27,105 bases of DNA, taken from Paulinella micropora (taxonomy: Eukaryota; Cercozoa; Imbricatea; Euglyphida). The stretch spans positions 1,069,304 through 1,096,408 of the forward strand of contig BJOX01000075.1 in the NCBI GenBank assembly GCA_009731375.1, read 5' to 3'. The position numbers were made by a program, and so were the translations under genes. Below, piece by piece: positions 1 to 11,069 of the stretch. The notes under the pieces were generated by a model, which was not told the DNA's origin, made no database searches, and saw only the letters and a list, made by a program, of their open reading frames with translations. The stretch's first letter is position 1. Every line of letters starts with the position of its first letter.

Positions 1-262
1 TAAAAGCAAATTCTGCATGTTGGGCATTGTTATCATCATAGATTCATAGTAGCCGGGACTATGAAAAAGGAGAAAGATTACCGTGTCGGACCGGTTCCTG
101 CCCACCTCTGAAGATGAAGTTAAAGTGTATTACAATTAATAAAAACATGTTTTAATATTATTTTTATATGTTCTGCAATCAGTGAATTGATTTCCTTTCA
201 TTTCCACACGTTTTCAAAAAAGTCCATATACTTCATGGAAAATTTCGGAAAAAGGGATACCC
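1..262. other. AT-rich non-coding edge with a hAT-like end
   Basis: No gene is seen. The stretch 81-110 read on the minus strand starts CAGAGGTGGGCAGGAACCGG, the style of hAT terminal inverted repeat. The rest (119-240) is AT-rich without motifs. Confidence 0.4.
60..110. mobile_element. Possible hAT transposon terminus
   Basis: The sequence ends ...TGCCCACCTCTG at 110, the reverse complement of the common hAT start CAGAGGTGGGCA. The 8 bases following (AAGATGAA) could be one copy of an 8-bp target duplication. The other end is outside the window, so the element cannot be confirmed. Confidence 0.35.
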
Positions 263-548
263 CTAAGATTGTCGAATGTTTAGTTCTATTTCAGCTCCCT
301 CTATTTCTATTTCGTCGGTGATTCCTTCCTCGGGACTGTTTTCCTCGTCTCCCCCTGATGTACTAGACTTTGGGATTACTATTTCTTTGCTCCAGGCAAC
401 CCTCTCTAGTTTCTCTTCTTCCCGGGGATTGAGTTTGAGGACTTTCGCAGCAACACGTTTTCCCATGCGGTTGACATCAAAACGGACATTTCGCAAGTCT
501 CCGTAAATTCTCCGACCTACAGGATCGTAGACCCTATAGTAACCAGTA
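263..548 (-). pseudogene. Post-integrase copia segment, truncated before RT
   Basis: After the frame change, VYDPVGRR and DLRNVRFDV resemble the conserved strand that follows the integrase core in copia polyproteins (YDP..R, RDV.F). An acidic stretch follows and the frame stops at 263. Reverse transcriptase is not present between this point and position 1. Confidence 0.45.
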
Positions 549-598
549 GTGGGCTTACCCTAGGAATATGACTAGCACACCGTTTGGGTTCACCCTTC

Positions 599-1371
599 TT
601 ACTCTCCACCTTCATAATCGCAGCACAACCTATGGGTTTTAGGTGAGACGAGCGGTTTCTTTTTGAAGATGGCCTCAAAAGGGGAAATTCCTTTGAACTT
701 TCCATGCGCGTTAGGGATCCTATTCTCAATGTATGTAGAATTTCTTTCCATATCTGTCCAAAAGCTTATGGGCAAACCCGCGTCAAGTCTGGCAGCTGTT
801 TCTGGGTCTTCCATAGTAAGATGCGATCTTTCTATCACTGCATTACTCTTACTGTGTCCCTTAGGGGAAGGATAGAATTCTACCCCTTTACGTTTGATCC
901 AAGCTTGGAAAACCCCGTAACCCCTATACTCCTGGTCAGATTTGACCATTCTGAAAGCATTTCCTGTTTGACGCTCAAAGAAAGCTACTGCCTCGATAAA
1001 GTACTCATAAAACTCGTTCTTTTTCTTTAGGTAGTAATCCTTTACGTATCACTAGCTATGCATTTGATAGTATACTTATACTTTCTACCATCATGGGACA
1101 ATACTAGATAAAACTGAGTATCCATTACGAGACATTCTCCCGGGGCCCAATCCCTGTCGTGTCTATTCTTAGAGCTATGATCTAACTCTCTCATCTTAGC
1201 TTGATTGCAACACTCGCATTTCCTTACTGCCTCTCTCCAGTCCTTCCCTACTATCGTCCATCCCTGTGACTTTGCTAATCTATCCATAGCTTCCCCGTCT
1301 CTGTGTAGAGCCATGCGGTGAAGGATGACGAAATGGATATTTTTGCTTGCATCAGGACGAACAACAGGCAA
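599..1371 (-). pseudogene. copia integrase, frameshifted
   Basis: The first piece (1042-1371) has the zinc-binding H-x4-H (HRMALH) and CECC motif, then ECLVMDTQFY with the first catalytic Asp, and hits TAA at about 1042. Similarity resumes in another frame. The second piece (599-949) has VKSDQEYRGYGVF with the second Asp and SKSNAVIERSH with the Glu, so the DDE triad is all visible but split by a frame change near 1060. A further frame change occurs near 540-600. Integrase would insert element cDNA; it is inactive as read. Confidence 0.7.
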
Positions 1372-2972
1372 AAGGTATGCGCAATTGTAAGTATTGTCAT
1401 CAGCTGCAGCTTTTTTCCAAGTTCAGTCTCGCATTCGTACACATAAGGCACATAGTTGCATCCATGATCACATCCCCAACCACACACACACGCAGACATA
1501 TTTCCGCAAAATAGATAGTCTGTGCTTGCATTTGGTGCGAGGCATTGCTGTGTGGGTGTCGATGTGGCGTTGTGATTTACGTGTTTCTTCTTGCGATTCT
1601 TTGGCTTTGCAAGTTTCTTCCTATTACTGACTTGCTTTCCTGTGTGTGGGTCGAAAATGAGATTCGGGTCTAACTGCTGACTGCCAGGCTTATCCCAGAC
1701 ATATATATTATTTTGTGCTCTGCGTCCTTGAGCTAATATTGCTCCCTTATCTACTGGAATGGGCTTATCAAGCAAAATGATTTGTCCGTTCTGGTGCAGT
1801 ACTGAATTTCCTGCATTATCCCATGTGGCAGTGGATATAAGGGTGTAAGGAAAGTCTGGATTATAAACGGCATTTCTAGCAACCACATCAATCTCCTCTC
1901 CTACACCTGCTAACTGTACTGACATCTGACTTTTCAGCGATGTTGTTATGATACTGTTAGCTGTCCTGAACTTAGATTGTCCTTTCACTAAATTAGTGAA
2001 CAGTTCTTTGTTGGGTGATATGTTTGTGCTACAAGCACTATCGTCAACTATACTATCTCTAGACAGATTGACCATAGCATGGGCATTGTGCGTGATACTA
2101 CCACCTTCATTTCTTTCCTCATCCTCTTCTTCTGCTCCCGGTTCTTCAATCGGGCTTGGTCTGGGGACAGGACCTAAGATCTCTTGAATGTAAGGGTGCG
2201 AATTAGTATAAGCGATATAAGGAAAACCTATGGCAAACTGGGTAGCGTCTACATCCTCGCTTCTTATACACATGTTGACTACATACTGTTCTATGACTAT
2301 ACGTAATCCTGAGTAAAAGACGTTTATCGTTTCATCCCGGTTGTATGCTCCCGCCGATCTGAAATTGACTACAAAACTCCCCCGGTGAATGGCGTCAAAC
2401 AACTGAGTGAAGTAACTCTCTGTTCTACCCGGTTGGTTGTTGGGTGGTGATGTTGTCCTGGGGTTAGCCGCAGGAGCACTACCGCTGTCCTGTGTACTAG
2501 CACTGGCTGGAACTGTACTACTCTTTGCACTACTTATGGGGCGTGTAGTAGATGTAGGCTGATCTGTACTACTTTTACTGCTAGCTTGTCTATCCGCTAG
2601 AGGCCCTGTTGTGCTACTAGAGCTACTACTTGCTGCCTGTGTTGGTGTTGGGAGTAATGATGGCAATGCTTTAACATCAAGGTAGGACCTATAGCTACTC
2701 TTTCCCCTACGTCTGATAACAGTTTCTCCCCCGCTGTCATCTGAATCTACCCTATCTTTACTACCTGGGGTATCTGGGGTTTCTGTAGCTATTCTTCTTT
2801 CGTATCCTATCTCCTTGAGTTCCGATTTAGTGAAATAATTTGAAGGGAACATCCACTTATTCGGCAATCGACCATACTGTGCTGTCTGGGTTTGTCCAAT
2901 ATCCCGGAGTATGTTCAAAGGATTCCTCTTCCTCATCTTCTCTGTCTGATTGGTCAGTCCTTGCTGTCTCAT
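1275..2972 (-). pseudogene. copia aspartic protease region
   Basis: The 565-residue open frame starts with a low-complexity S/T/P-rich half. Around 2033-2062 it has SIVDDSACSTNIS followed by ELFTNL, which matches the copia protease signature (D-S-G-A, then a surface loop). Gly of the DSG triad is Ala here. The frame then drifts into Cys-rich and hydrophobic sequence near its end that looks like an out-of-frame read of the pre-integrase region, because the true HHCC motif is in another frame (1042-1371). Confidence 0.55.
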
Positions 2973-3143
2973 TTACTCCATCCTTTACGCTCTCACTCTG
3001 ACTAGCTTCTGTTGGTGCTGGGCTAATTGGCTGAGCACTATCCATTTTGACTACATGAGGTGATCTAGGCCTATCACTGTTCACGCATAAGGCCATAGTT
3101 CCTACCTTGAGCTCGTCAGCTCGGATTTGATCAGAGATCTCTG

Positions 3144-3972
3144 TTAGCTGAGGAGGGGGCACGAGACATCCCTAGGAATCCCACTATACACTCTATCATA
3201 CATTATTGGATCTCTTATCTCCGCTAATGCTGCTACCATGAGAGCTTTTGCTTCGTCAGTCATCAAAGGGCTCTTGTCTGAGTCAGGTCTGAGTTTGGGT
3301 TTGTGAAACACACAGTTCTTAAACCTCAGCAACCTCCAGGCTGCACTTGTTCCCGGACTTCCCCGTCTAGCTAAGCCAAGAGTCCATTTGCATCTCTTTC
3401 CTGTATCCCTAACTATGCCTTCACATCGCTTGTTGTCTGGGATCAAGAACTCCTCTGGGGATTCTATCTTTCTCGATCTCCATACTTTAGCATAGTTTAG
3501 ATTAACTGGTTCAATGGGGACCGTGTCAGGGGGGACAACCCCAAATATCTCCGTCAATACTAAAGAAAGATCTCTCCCTAAATGCCTACTCTGAGCAGAA
3601 AAGTCACTTGAGAAGTAGGGGACATGAAAGATGCTAGGATCTATCCCTCGGAATTCTTGTGGGGGTCTAGATAAGGGTTTAATTGTCTGTTGAGGGGAAT
3701 GGGGATAGGAATAGGGTTTGTCTCTTCTTGCTCTCCCTCTTCTTTATCTCCACATTCATATGCACCCACTGAATGAGTTGTAGTGAATCGTCTGGTTCAT
3801 CATTTTCGTCATCTTTCTGACTCTCATGATCTGACTGTTCTGACTCTACTTCCTCATTGTCCTGTTGATCTACTGTCTCTCTTTCATCCTGTGATGACTC
3901 ACTCTCTTCTTCTTCCTGCTCCTCACCTACACAAATGAACTTCCCTTTTATGGGTCCTTTCTTTCTGTTCAT
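3144..3972 (-). pseudogene. Gag-to-protease spacer ORFs with a Cys-rich motif
   Basis: Open pieces occur at 3679-3972 (very acidic, E/D/S-rich, about 97 aa) and 3144-3557 (137 aa). The second contains RCEGIVRDTGKRCKW and later FKNCVFHK, the spacing of a small C..C..CxxH zinc site seen in assorted nucleic-acid-associated proteins. I do not recognise it as a standard copia domain. It could be a captured domain or a lineage-specific gag extension. Confidence 0.4.
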
Positions 3973-4083
3973 TGTGCTACCCTTTCTTGGTTTGTGCTTA
4001 GAGTTAGGTTTTTCGGAAGAGCTGTCTTTGTGAGTGGGCTTTTTGGGTGTACTTTGGCTTACCTGTCTTTCCCTGTCTAGCAG

Positions 4084-5004
4084 TTATGCTTTTAGTAAAA
4101 GAACATTCAGCTCCTGTGTGTCTGACACCTCTTTTGCTTCTCTACAGTCTGTTCTAGCACACCGAGAAGTACATTCGTAACACATGTGTCCAGCTTGCTT
4201 CCAGCAGTAGCATTTTAATTCAGAATCTTTCGTCGTCGAAACTGTGTTGAATACTACCTGCTTGCCTCTCTGGGGTGTTATCACTTCTCTGTTTTTCGTT
4301 GTTGTGTTCCTGTGCTACCTGAACTATCTTCAGGGTTAACTGTTTCCAGTCCCATCTTGCATTTATATGTTGCCATGTTGTGTACAAAGTTGACATAGGG
4401 TCTAGGTGTTGCAGTAACCTAAATAACTTCTTACATTTCTTGTAGTCTGACTCAGGCCTACCTTCATCTATCTCAACCTGTCTGACTAGTGTCTTGTATT
4501 TTGTTAGCCATGTCTCTACTCTATTCATAGAACTTGGCCCCTGCATAGCATCTAGCTTGTCAATTCTACCTGCCTTTGCTATTTCGTCTAACCCCCTAAA
4601 TACTTGTCAACAATGGCTTTCCAGAATTTGGCAGGATCACCTTCTGCTTCTGGCAACAATGCCATAGCGTCCGGATTCTGCTGACAGGAGGAAATAAGAT
4701 ATGCTAGCAGCTCATCTTTTAGCTCTATTCTTTTCCTCGTGATTTCGTTCTTGTCCTCTTCCTTCCTAAGACCTTCTTCTTCATCTATCTCTCTTTGAGT
4801 CACAGAAGACGGTGATTTTTTAGCAGTAGATGGTGACGGTGCAGACTCACTCTTGACAGCACTAAGGAATATAATTGGTCGTCCTTCCAAGCAATTAATT
4901 AAATGTGGGTTAACTATTCTGAGAATTGCTATTAAAGTAGTCTCGTACGTCTTATAGTCTCTTACGTTTCTAGGTAGAGGGGGGATTTTCAGGTCTAGTT
5001 TCAC
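4084..5004 (-). pseudogene. copia gag-like remnant with degenerate zinc knuckle
   Basis: Open pieces at 4588-5004, 4220-4546 and 4084-4284 run in different frames. The first has a gag-like helical pattern (DYKTYETTLIAIL) and a charged K/E-rich stretch. The second has LFRLLQHLDPMSTLYTTW. The last has CYCWKQAGHMCYEC, which resembles a CCHC knuckle with the second Cys one position early. Gag would form the particle shell and bind element RNA; here it is disrupted by frame changes. Confidence 0.5.
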
Positions 5005-5604
5005 TTTCGGGTGGTGTGTACTACGGGTATAGACATCGTACCTTATTGCTTACCCCAAAGCTACTCGACTGGGACTTGTTGTGCGAACGTCGGCTACTCG
5101 AACGCCAAAGCACTTGTCCTTGCGACTGGTCCCGTGGCTTTGGGATCTTCCACCACAGCCGGGAAAGACTCCAACGTCGGCAAACGGAACGACGACAATG
5201 AGTAGGGTCTTATCTAGTAGTTGTCGATCGTAAACGACATACTGCAAGAGTCCGACTCACTAAACTGATTAAAGCCAAGCATGTTGCACTGAGATAGGTT
5301 GCCAGTACCGTCGCAACCGGCAGCACTGGTGATCTGGATTGGCATTAGGGCAATTGTCCACGGAATGTCCCTCTTGGGACTCTTGACGCCTCGAAGGGCT
5401 AGCAGACTCAGCTCATCACGCACAGGGCCTCACCAGCTACCTATCAGTCACATACAGTAAACAGAATTTAGTTCTGTTCTGACACGAAACACGAACGAGA
5501 CAACTTGCGTCCCTCTGAGTGTTCTTGCCAGCTTTCTTCGTTGCTCGGAGACACTCTCCGAAGGGTCTTGCGCTAGCGGCGCTTCAAAGCTTCATAACCT
5601 GATA
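5005..5604. other. Non-coding flank of the copia remnant
   Basis: Open frames here are short and in several phases. The minus-strand frame 5214-5423 has no recognisable domain. A copia leader/5' LTR would be expected here for the minus-strand element, but no TG...CA repeat pair or tRNA-complementary primer site was found. Confidence 0.4.
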
Positions 5605-5863
5605 TTACTGGGTACATTCAAGTGTCAAACTCAGCCATAGAATTTGTGTTAGCGGTCAGATTTCAGATTAGTGGTCAGAATTCAAATTAGTGCAACTTAA
5701 CGGCTATATCCGTCCGCAAAATCTGCATAATTTTTGCGAAATATTACAGTTAAATTTTATAATTTGAATTCTGACCACTAATATAAAATCTGACCGCTAA
5801 TCTGAAATCTGACCATTAACTCAAATTCGCTGGCTGAGTTTGACACTTGAATGTACACAGTAA
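5605..5863. mobile_element. 259-bp MITE with long inverted arms and TA target site
   Basis: The left end TTACTGGGTACATTCAAG and the right end (reverse complement TTACTGTGTACATTCAAG) are near-identical, and both are flanked by TA (5603-5604, 5864-5865). Left arm 5605-5689 and right arm 5760-5863 pair almost throughout. Inside the arms a 19-bp unit (TTAGYGGTCAGATTTCAGA-like) is repeated, two copies left and three right. The 70-bp centre contains its own small palindrome CGCAAAAT...ATTTTTGCG. The TA duplication suggests Tc1/mariner-class mobilisation. There is no coding capacity. Confidence 0.8.
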
Positions 5864-5865
5864 TA

Positions 5866-6196
5866 AGTACATACGAAGTACAGAAGAATGACTTTCATGA
5901 TTATACTTTACCCAACAGTAACGGATGACTAAAACGATTGGTAGGTCACGATTAATAACAGAACAATAACTGGACACACTTAATGGGGGCAGATATAACC
6001 ACTCGGTCCATTAAGGTGGATTGGCATTAGTTATTCTGATAGGGGATCTAACCGCATAACCCGGTTAAATACAATGGATATATTAGTTACCAAATCTATA
6101 GTCTAACAGTTTCAAGTTCTAATGTTTCACAAAGTAGTTTTGGATGACGTAACTTACATTAGGAACGGCAGTAACTTACATATTAATTTACTTGTT
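5866..6196. other. Non-coding interval before the plus-strand LTR
   Basis: AT-rich, no open frame of note. The 11-mer ATAGTCTAACA at about 6100-6110 matches the end of the LTR at 6394-6404, which may be a relic of another LTR end or chance. Confidence 0.3.
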
Positions 6197-6404
6197 CCAG
6201 GGGGAGTGTTGGAACTATAATCGTAATTAATAGTTAAGGGCCGGCCGTATCTGAGTAACGGTGTCAGTAGAGCCATGACTTATGATCCGGCCAGTCAAGT
6301 CACGTGGCGTGTTCTCTTGGCGCCTTTTCTTATTAAAGCTGTAGTACTGCTGTTTGAGTGTTGTTGCTATCATAGATTATTATATTAATAATAATAGTCT
6401 AACA
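6197..6404 (+). mobile_element. copia-type polypurine tract and 3' (or solo) LTR, plus orientation
   Basis: CCAGGGGGAG at 6197-6206 is followed at once by TGTTGGAA (LTR start 6207). The sequence ends TCTAACA at 6404, so the termini TGTTGGA / TCTAACA form a 7-bp imperfect inverted repeat with TG...CA. The 198-bp size and the abutting purine tract are typical of copia 3' LTRs. The orientation is opposite to the gag-pol remnant at 263-5004, so this belongs to a different insertion or to an inverted part. Confidence 0.6.
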
Positions 6405-6756
6405 TTTATTAAGCAGTTATTTAGTTAAGCACTTGACACTCGAAGCGATGAGTGGGAAGGCTATTAATAATTTAGAAATTAGAATGCGATATTAATACTG
6501 ACGCATTGGAGATGAAACGGGGAAGGGTACAACTGTCAACTCCTTATAGTCATACTCATAGATCATTGACAAGAAGGCGAAGGTGAGTGAAACAGGGAGG
6601 GAGAACAAGGCAGAGCGAAGGAAGATAAAGGGAGGTGAGAAGAACGGAAAGGAACTCTTTCCTTTTTAAAGAAGCTGAAGCAGATGAGGGGTGTTCCCAC
6701 GATGACCCTCGGCCGCAGCGGAAAAGAATCCTCAAGAAACGAGGATAATGATGATT
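6405..6756 (-). other. Presumed 3' UTR of the phosphodiesterase gene
   Basis: About 350 bases follow the TAG stop with no coding sequence or microsatellite. A minus-strand AATAAA hexamer lies at 6405-6410, directly beside the copia LTR edge at 6404. If used, the poly(A) site falls at or inside the LTR. This is inference from position only. Confidence 0.3.
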
Positions 6757-7189
6757 CTATTCAACAAACCTGCGGTTCATGAAGAAGATGTATAGTCCTG
6801 GGTTGTGGTCCACGAAGTCTAACAGATCCGCCTTGTCCACGTAAAACACCTGCAGAAAACATACCAAAAGACATCATGCGTTGTGTGTTGACCGAAGAAA
6901 ACAAGAGATGCAAACGTGGCCGATCTCAATCGCACGCTCAACTCAAGCTCATGTTTCTATGTATTTTGTCTTGCGAAGCCTTAGTGTCAAATAAGGAAAT
7001 CTATTTTTTTGAAGGCAGTCGTTTGCCCACTGAAATTGACGTAATAATGGTGTGGCATGTCCGCTATCTATCTATCTATCTGTTTGAGTGGATACGCAGA
7101 CAGGTAGATACAGAGATAGACAGGTAGATACAGAGATAGGCGTGCAGGTAGATAGGTAGGTAGATAGGTAGATGGATAGATAGACAGAC

Positions 7190-7228
<39 letters not shown>

Positions 7229-7685
7229 ATGGAATGGACGTACGGATCCGGATTCGATGCATTCTAGCTCGGTAGAAACCTCGTTTCCGCTCAAGAAGGC
7301 CTTCATGTCACCCACGAAGGCACCTACAGGTAGGTAGGCAACAGATAGATAGAAAGACATGCAGATATGTAGATAGCTGGTATCACCGACAAACACTCCT
7401 GCAGGATAGGTAGGTAGGTAGGTAGGTAGGTAGGTAGGTAGACAGATATGTAGATATGTAGATAGCTCAGGAACGCCTTCATAGATAGATAGATATTGTT
7501 GTTGTGGTCCTTGTTGATGTTACTGTAGTTTGAGAGGTGACCTCGACAGAAGGGAGGCATGTCACGCGCGCCCGAGAAGACAAACTTGCCCTACACGTAC
7601 ATAGACAGATAGATAGATAGATAGATAGATAGGTAGATAGGTAGATAGATAGATAGATAGGTAGGTAGGTAGGTAGGTAGGTAAG

Positions 7686-7717
<32 letters not shown>

Positions 7718-7889
7718 CATATATATATATTTTATGTATATATATATAGAGAGAGAGATAGATAAATAGATAGATAGATAGATAGATAGATAGGTAGATA
7801 GATAGATAGATGAACTTGCCCTGCACACAACACGCAGATAGATGTGCACCTATCTACCTATCTACCTACCTACCTACCTACCTACCTAC

Positions 7890-7960
<71 letters not shown>

Positions 7961-7973
7961 CCTACCTACCTAC

Positions 7974-8004
<31 letters not shown>

Positions 8005-8007
8005 TCC

Positions 8008-8073
<66 letters not shown>

Positions 8074-8119
8074 ATCTGCATACCGATTCGATCAGCACCG
8101 CGATCTCCGAGGAAATTGG

Positions 8120-8199
<80 letters not shown>

Positions 8200-8403
8200 T
8201 TCCCTCTCCCCGCGGACCGATTCGATCAGCACCGCAATCTCCGGGGAGTTTTTGCTCCACACTTTTTCACCCTGCACCAGCCATAGAAAGATCATACTGA
8301 TAAGAAGATAAGTAGATAGATAGATAGATAGATAGACGGATGGGCGAACGGACAGACGGACAGACGGACAGACAGACAGACAGATAGATAGATAGATAGA
8401 TAG

Positions 8404-8445
<42 letters not shown>

Positions 8446-8538
8446 TCGATATCGATCTCAGAAAAATATTTGCTCCAAACTTTTTCACCCTACACAGCAA
8501 TAGATGGATAGGATAGATAGATAAATAGATCGATAGAC

Positions 8539-8582
<44 letters not shown>

Positions 8583-9009
8583 GAGATATCGACTAAAGAA
8601 AAAAGGAGCTTCTGATTTCGTCAACCAAGGAAGTCTGTGGGTAAAGTATTAACCCGATGCCCAGCTAAGCCGTGATGTTTGCACGGAAGGGACTGATACA
8701 GGCGATACCAAAGCTCCCTAGTACCAGGCGGGGCCAGGGCTCGTTCCATAAGCGCCCCTTGCAGAACGAGCTCCCACCTCCATTACAGAGGACCCAGTAA
8801 GCAGATGGAGTTTCGAGACTGTTCGACAGTCTAGTATAAACCGACAGAGCACTGTGGGTTTTATTCCGGGCTCAACAAGCGAGAAAGGGCACCCTGAGGG
8901 AACAGGATTGTGCTTCCAGTCGCTATTTCGGCATGTGACTTATAGGCGTATGGCTAGGCACACATAGATAGATAGATAGATACATAGATAGATAGATGGA
9001 TGGATGGAT

Positions 9010-9043
<34 letters not shown>

Positions 9044-9335
9044 CAACCGACGACCTGCGCCGATTGAAAATCAGTCTCTCTCTCTCTCTCTCTCTCTCTC
9101 TGTCAACCTGGGCACACTTGCGAGCATGTAGGCGCGATTGAAGATAAGTCTCCCCCCCCCCTCTCTGTGTGTGTCTCTCTCTCTCACACACACACACCTG
9201 TGCACATTTGCGAGCATGCAGGCGCGATTGGAGATAGGTCTTTGCNNNNNNNNNNCTCTCACCTGTGCACATTTGCGAGCATGCAAGCGCGATTGGAGAT
9301 CGGTCTTCTGGGCGGAGGTGAGGTTCTTAAACATG
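6757..9335 (-). CDS. Exons x34-x38: cyclic-nucleotide-binding domain 2 and C-terminus
   Basis: About 115 residues (947-1061). x34 has [17 protein letters not shown], a typical CNB first helix. x35 has [18 protein letters not shown]. x36 has [14 protein letters not shown]. x37 has [20 protein letters not shown], a degenerate phosphate-binding cassette with Asp at the Glu position and no Arg. x38 has [20 protein letters not shown], ending in FFMNRRFVE and TAG (stop 6757-6759). The x38 end is preceded by a run of ordinary coding sequence, and nothing downstream on this strand continues the frame. Phase matches at each junction (x33 AG + C of x34, x36 G + GT of x37). Confidence 0.85.
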
Positions 9336-9360
9336 CTGCAAACACAGAGTAAGCAAACAC

Positions 9361-9419
<59 letters not shown>

Positions 9420-9517
9420 GATAGGTAGGTAGGTAGGTAGGTAGGTAGATAGGTAGGTAGGTAGATAGGTAGGTAGGTAGGTAGGTAGGTGGATAGATAG
9501 GTAGGTCGGTAGGTAGG

Positions 9518-9552
<35 letters not shown>

Positions 9553-9561
9553 GTAGGTAGG

Positions 9562-9608
<47 letters not shown>

Positions 9609-10695
9609 GTAGATAGGTAGGTAGGTAGGTAGGTAGATAGATAGATAGATAGATAGATAGAGCGATTGGATATCGGTCTTCTGGGCAGAGGCGAGGTTCT
9701 TCAGCTGTAATCTAATCTAAGTTGATCTATCTAATGTAATCTAATCTAAGTTGATACACTCTGATCTGCTAGAATGCTCTCACAGCTGTTGTGTTCCATG
9801 AATGAGCCTCTTAGGCCACGCAGAGATACAGATAGATGTATACATACATACATACATACATACATACATGCATATATACATGGCATACATACATACATAC
9901 ATACATACATACATACACCTTACTTACTTCTGCCACGAGGCTTAGCGCTGCATCACGCCCAGCTCATCATCTAATCTAACCTCCTAATCCAATCGAATGT
10001 AATCTAATCTCGAGCGAGGACCTAGTCTGATCTGAACTGATCTGGTCTGATCTGATGCCACATCTTCACTGCTCTACCTGTTGTCTTCCATGGTCTGCCA
10101 CGAGGCGGACCGCTGCATCACGCCCAGCTTCTCCAGCCGCTCCACCGCATCAGAGTTGCGCACGATGTACTCGAAGTGCTCCTTGGTGTAGCCATACACC
10201 TCCACCTGGCACGATATTATGTATACATGTGTATATTTATTTATTTATTTATTGAAAGAGAGAGAGAGAGAGAGAGACAGAGAGAGAGAGAGTATATATA
10301 TATCTTCCCTCACCTCAGTGGCGGCGATGATGGAGGCTGTGCGTTTGGCGCCCGACATGATGCCCATGGCGCCGAAGTGGTCACCCACCGTCAAATACCT
10401 ACGTATTGTAACATTTAAACGATAGTATGTATGTATGTATATGTACGTATGTAATGTATGTATGTATGTATGTATGCATGTATGTATGTATGTATGCAAT
10501 GCATGCATGCATGCATGCATGTATGTATGATATGTACGTATGCATCTATGTATGTATGTATGTATGTATGTATGTATGTGTGTATGTGTACGTGTTCGCA
10601 CATAACGCACGTAAAAGTTGTGTACCACAGATCGCTTTTGTCCAAGAAGCAAGCAAGCAAGCAAGCGAGAGAGAGAGAGAGTAGGTGGGGGTGGG

Positions 10696-10726
<31 letters not shown>

Positions 10727-11038
10727 GGGGGCGGGGGGGGGGGGGGGGAAANNNNNNNNNNGTATATATATAATGCATGTGAAATGTGTCCTGTGTGTAC
10801 TTGATGAACTTGCCGTTGACGCCGACCCAGACCTTGCCCATGGCCAACACGAACATCTCGTTCCCGATGGTGCCTGTGCATGCAGACAGGCCAAGCACAC
10901 ACGCATAAGCTAGCTTGTCCATGGCCAACACCAACATCTCGTTCCCGATCGTGCCTGCATGCAGACAGCTCAAGCACACAGACAGCCGCCAAACACACAC
11001 ATACACACACACATAGATAGCTCAAATACACAGATGGT

Positions 11039-11069
<31 letters not shown>

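Larger units (their letters stand above)
263..5004 (-). mobile_element. Degraded Ty1/copia-type retrotransposon, gag to integrase
   Basis: Minus-strand pieces occur in the order gag, protease, integrase, which is the copia order before reverse transcriptase. The frame is broken several times and no reverse transcriptase or RNase H is seen before the left edge, where the similarity stops near 263. A flanking 5' LTR on the same strand was not recognised between 5005 and 6404, so the element is truncated or rearranged. It lies tail-to-tail with nothing else coding and downstream of the phosphodiesterase gene on the same strand. Confidence 0.75.
7041..8075. repeat. GATA/CTAT and GTAG microsatellite fields in x35-x38 introns
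   Basis: (GATA)n and (GTAG)n dominate to about 7830, then (CTAT)n and (CTAC)n from 7850 to 8073, so the repeat switches strand at about 7835. Open frames of YLSI type on both strands are translation artefacts. Confidence 0.9.

Noticed and set aside
5011-5247. Small plus-strand ORFs before the MITE
   Set aside because: Short, no domain, overlap an opposite-strand open frame of similar length.
6207-6404. LTR as the 5' LTR of the minus-strand gag-pol remnant
   Set aside because: Read that way the next bases are CTCCCCCTGG and not a tRNA primer site; the purine tract supports the plus orientation.
7068-8500. Many long open frames reading YLSIYLSI on both strands
   Set aside because: Pure translation of GATA/CTAT tetranucleotide repeats; no codon or domain signal.
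10915-10990. Second CNB exon or a third CNB domain
   Set aside because: It contains only the first part of x31 with no donor; it is an echo.
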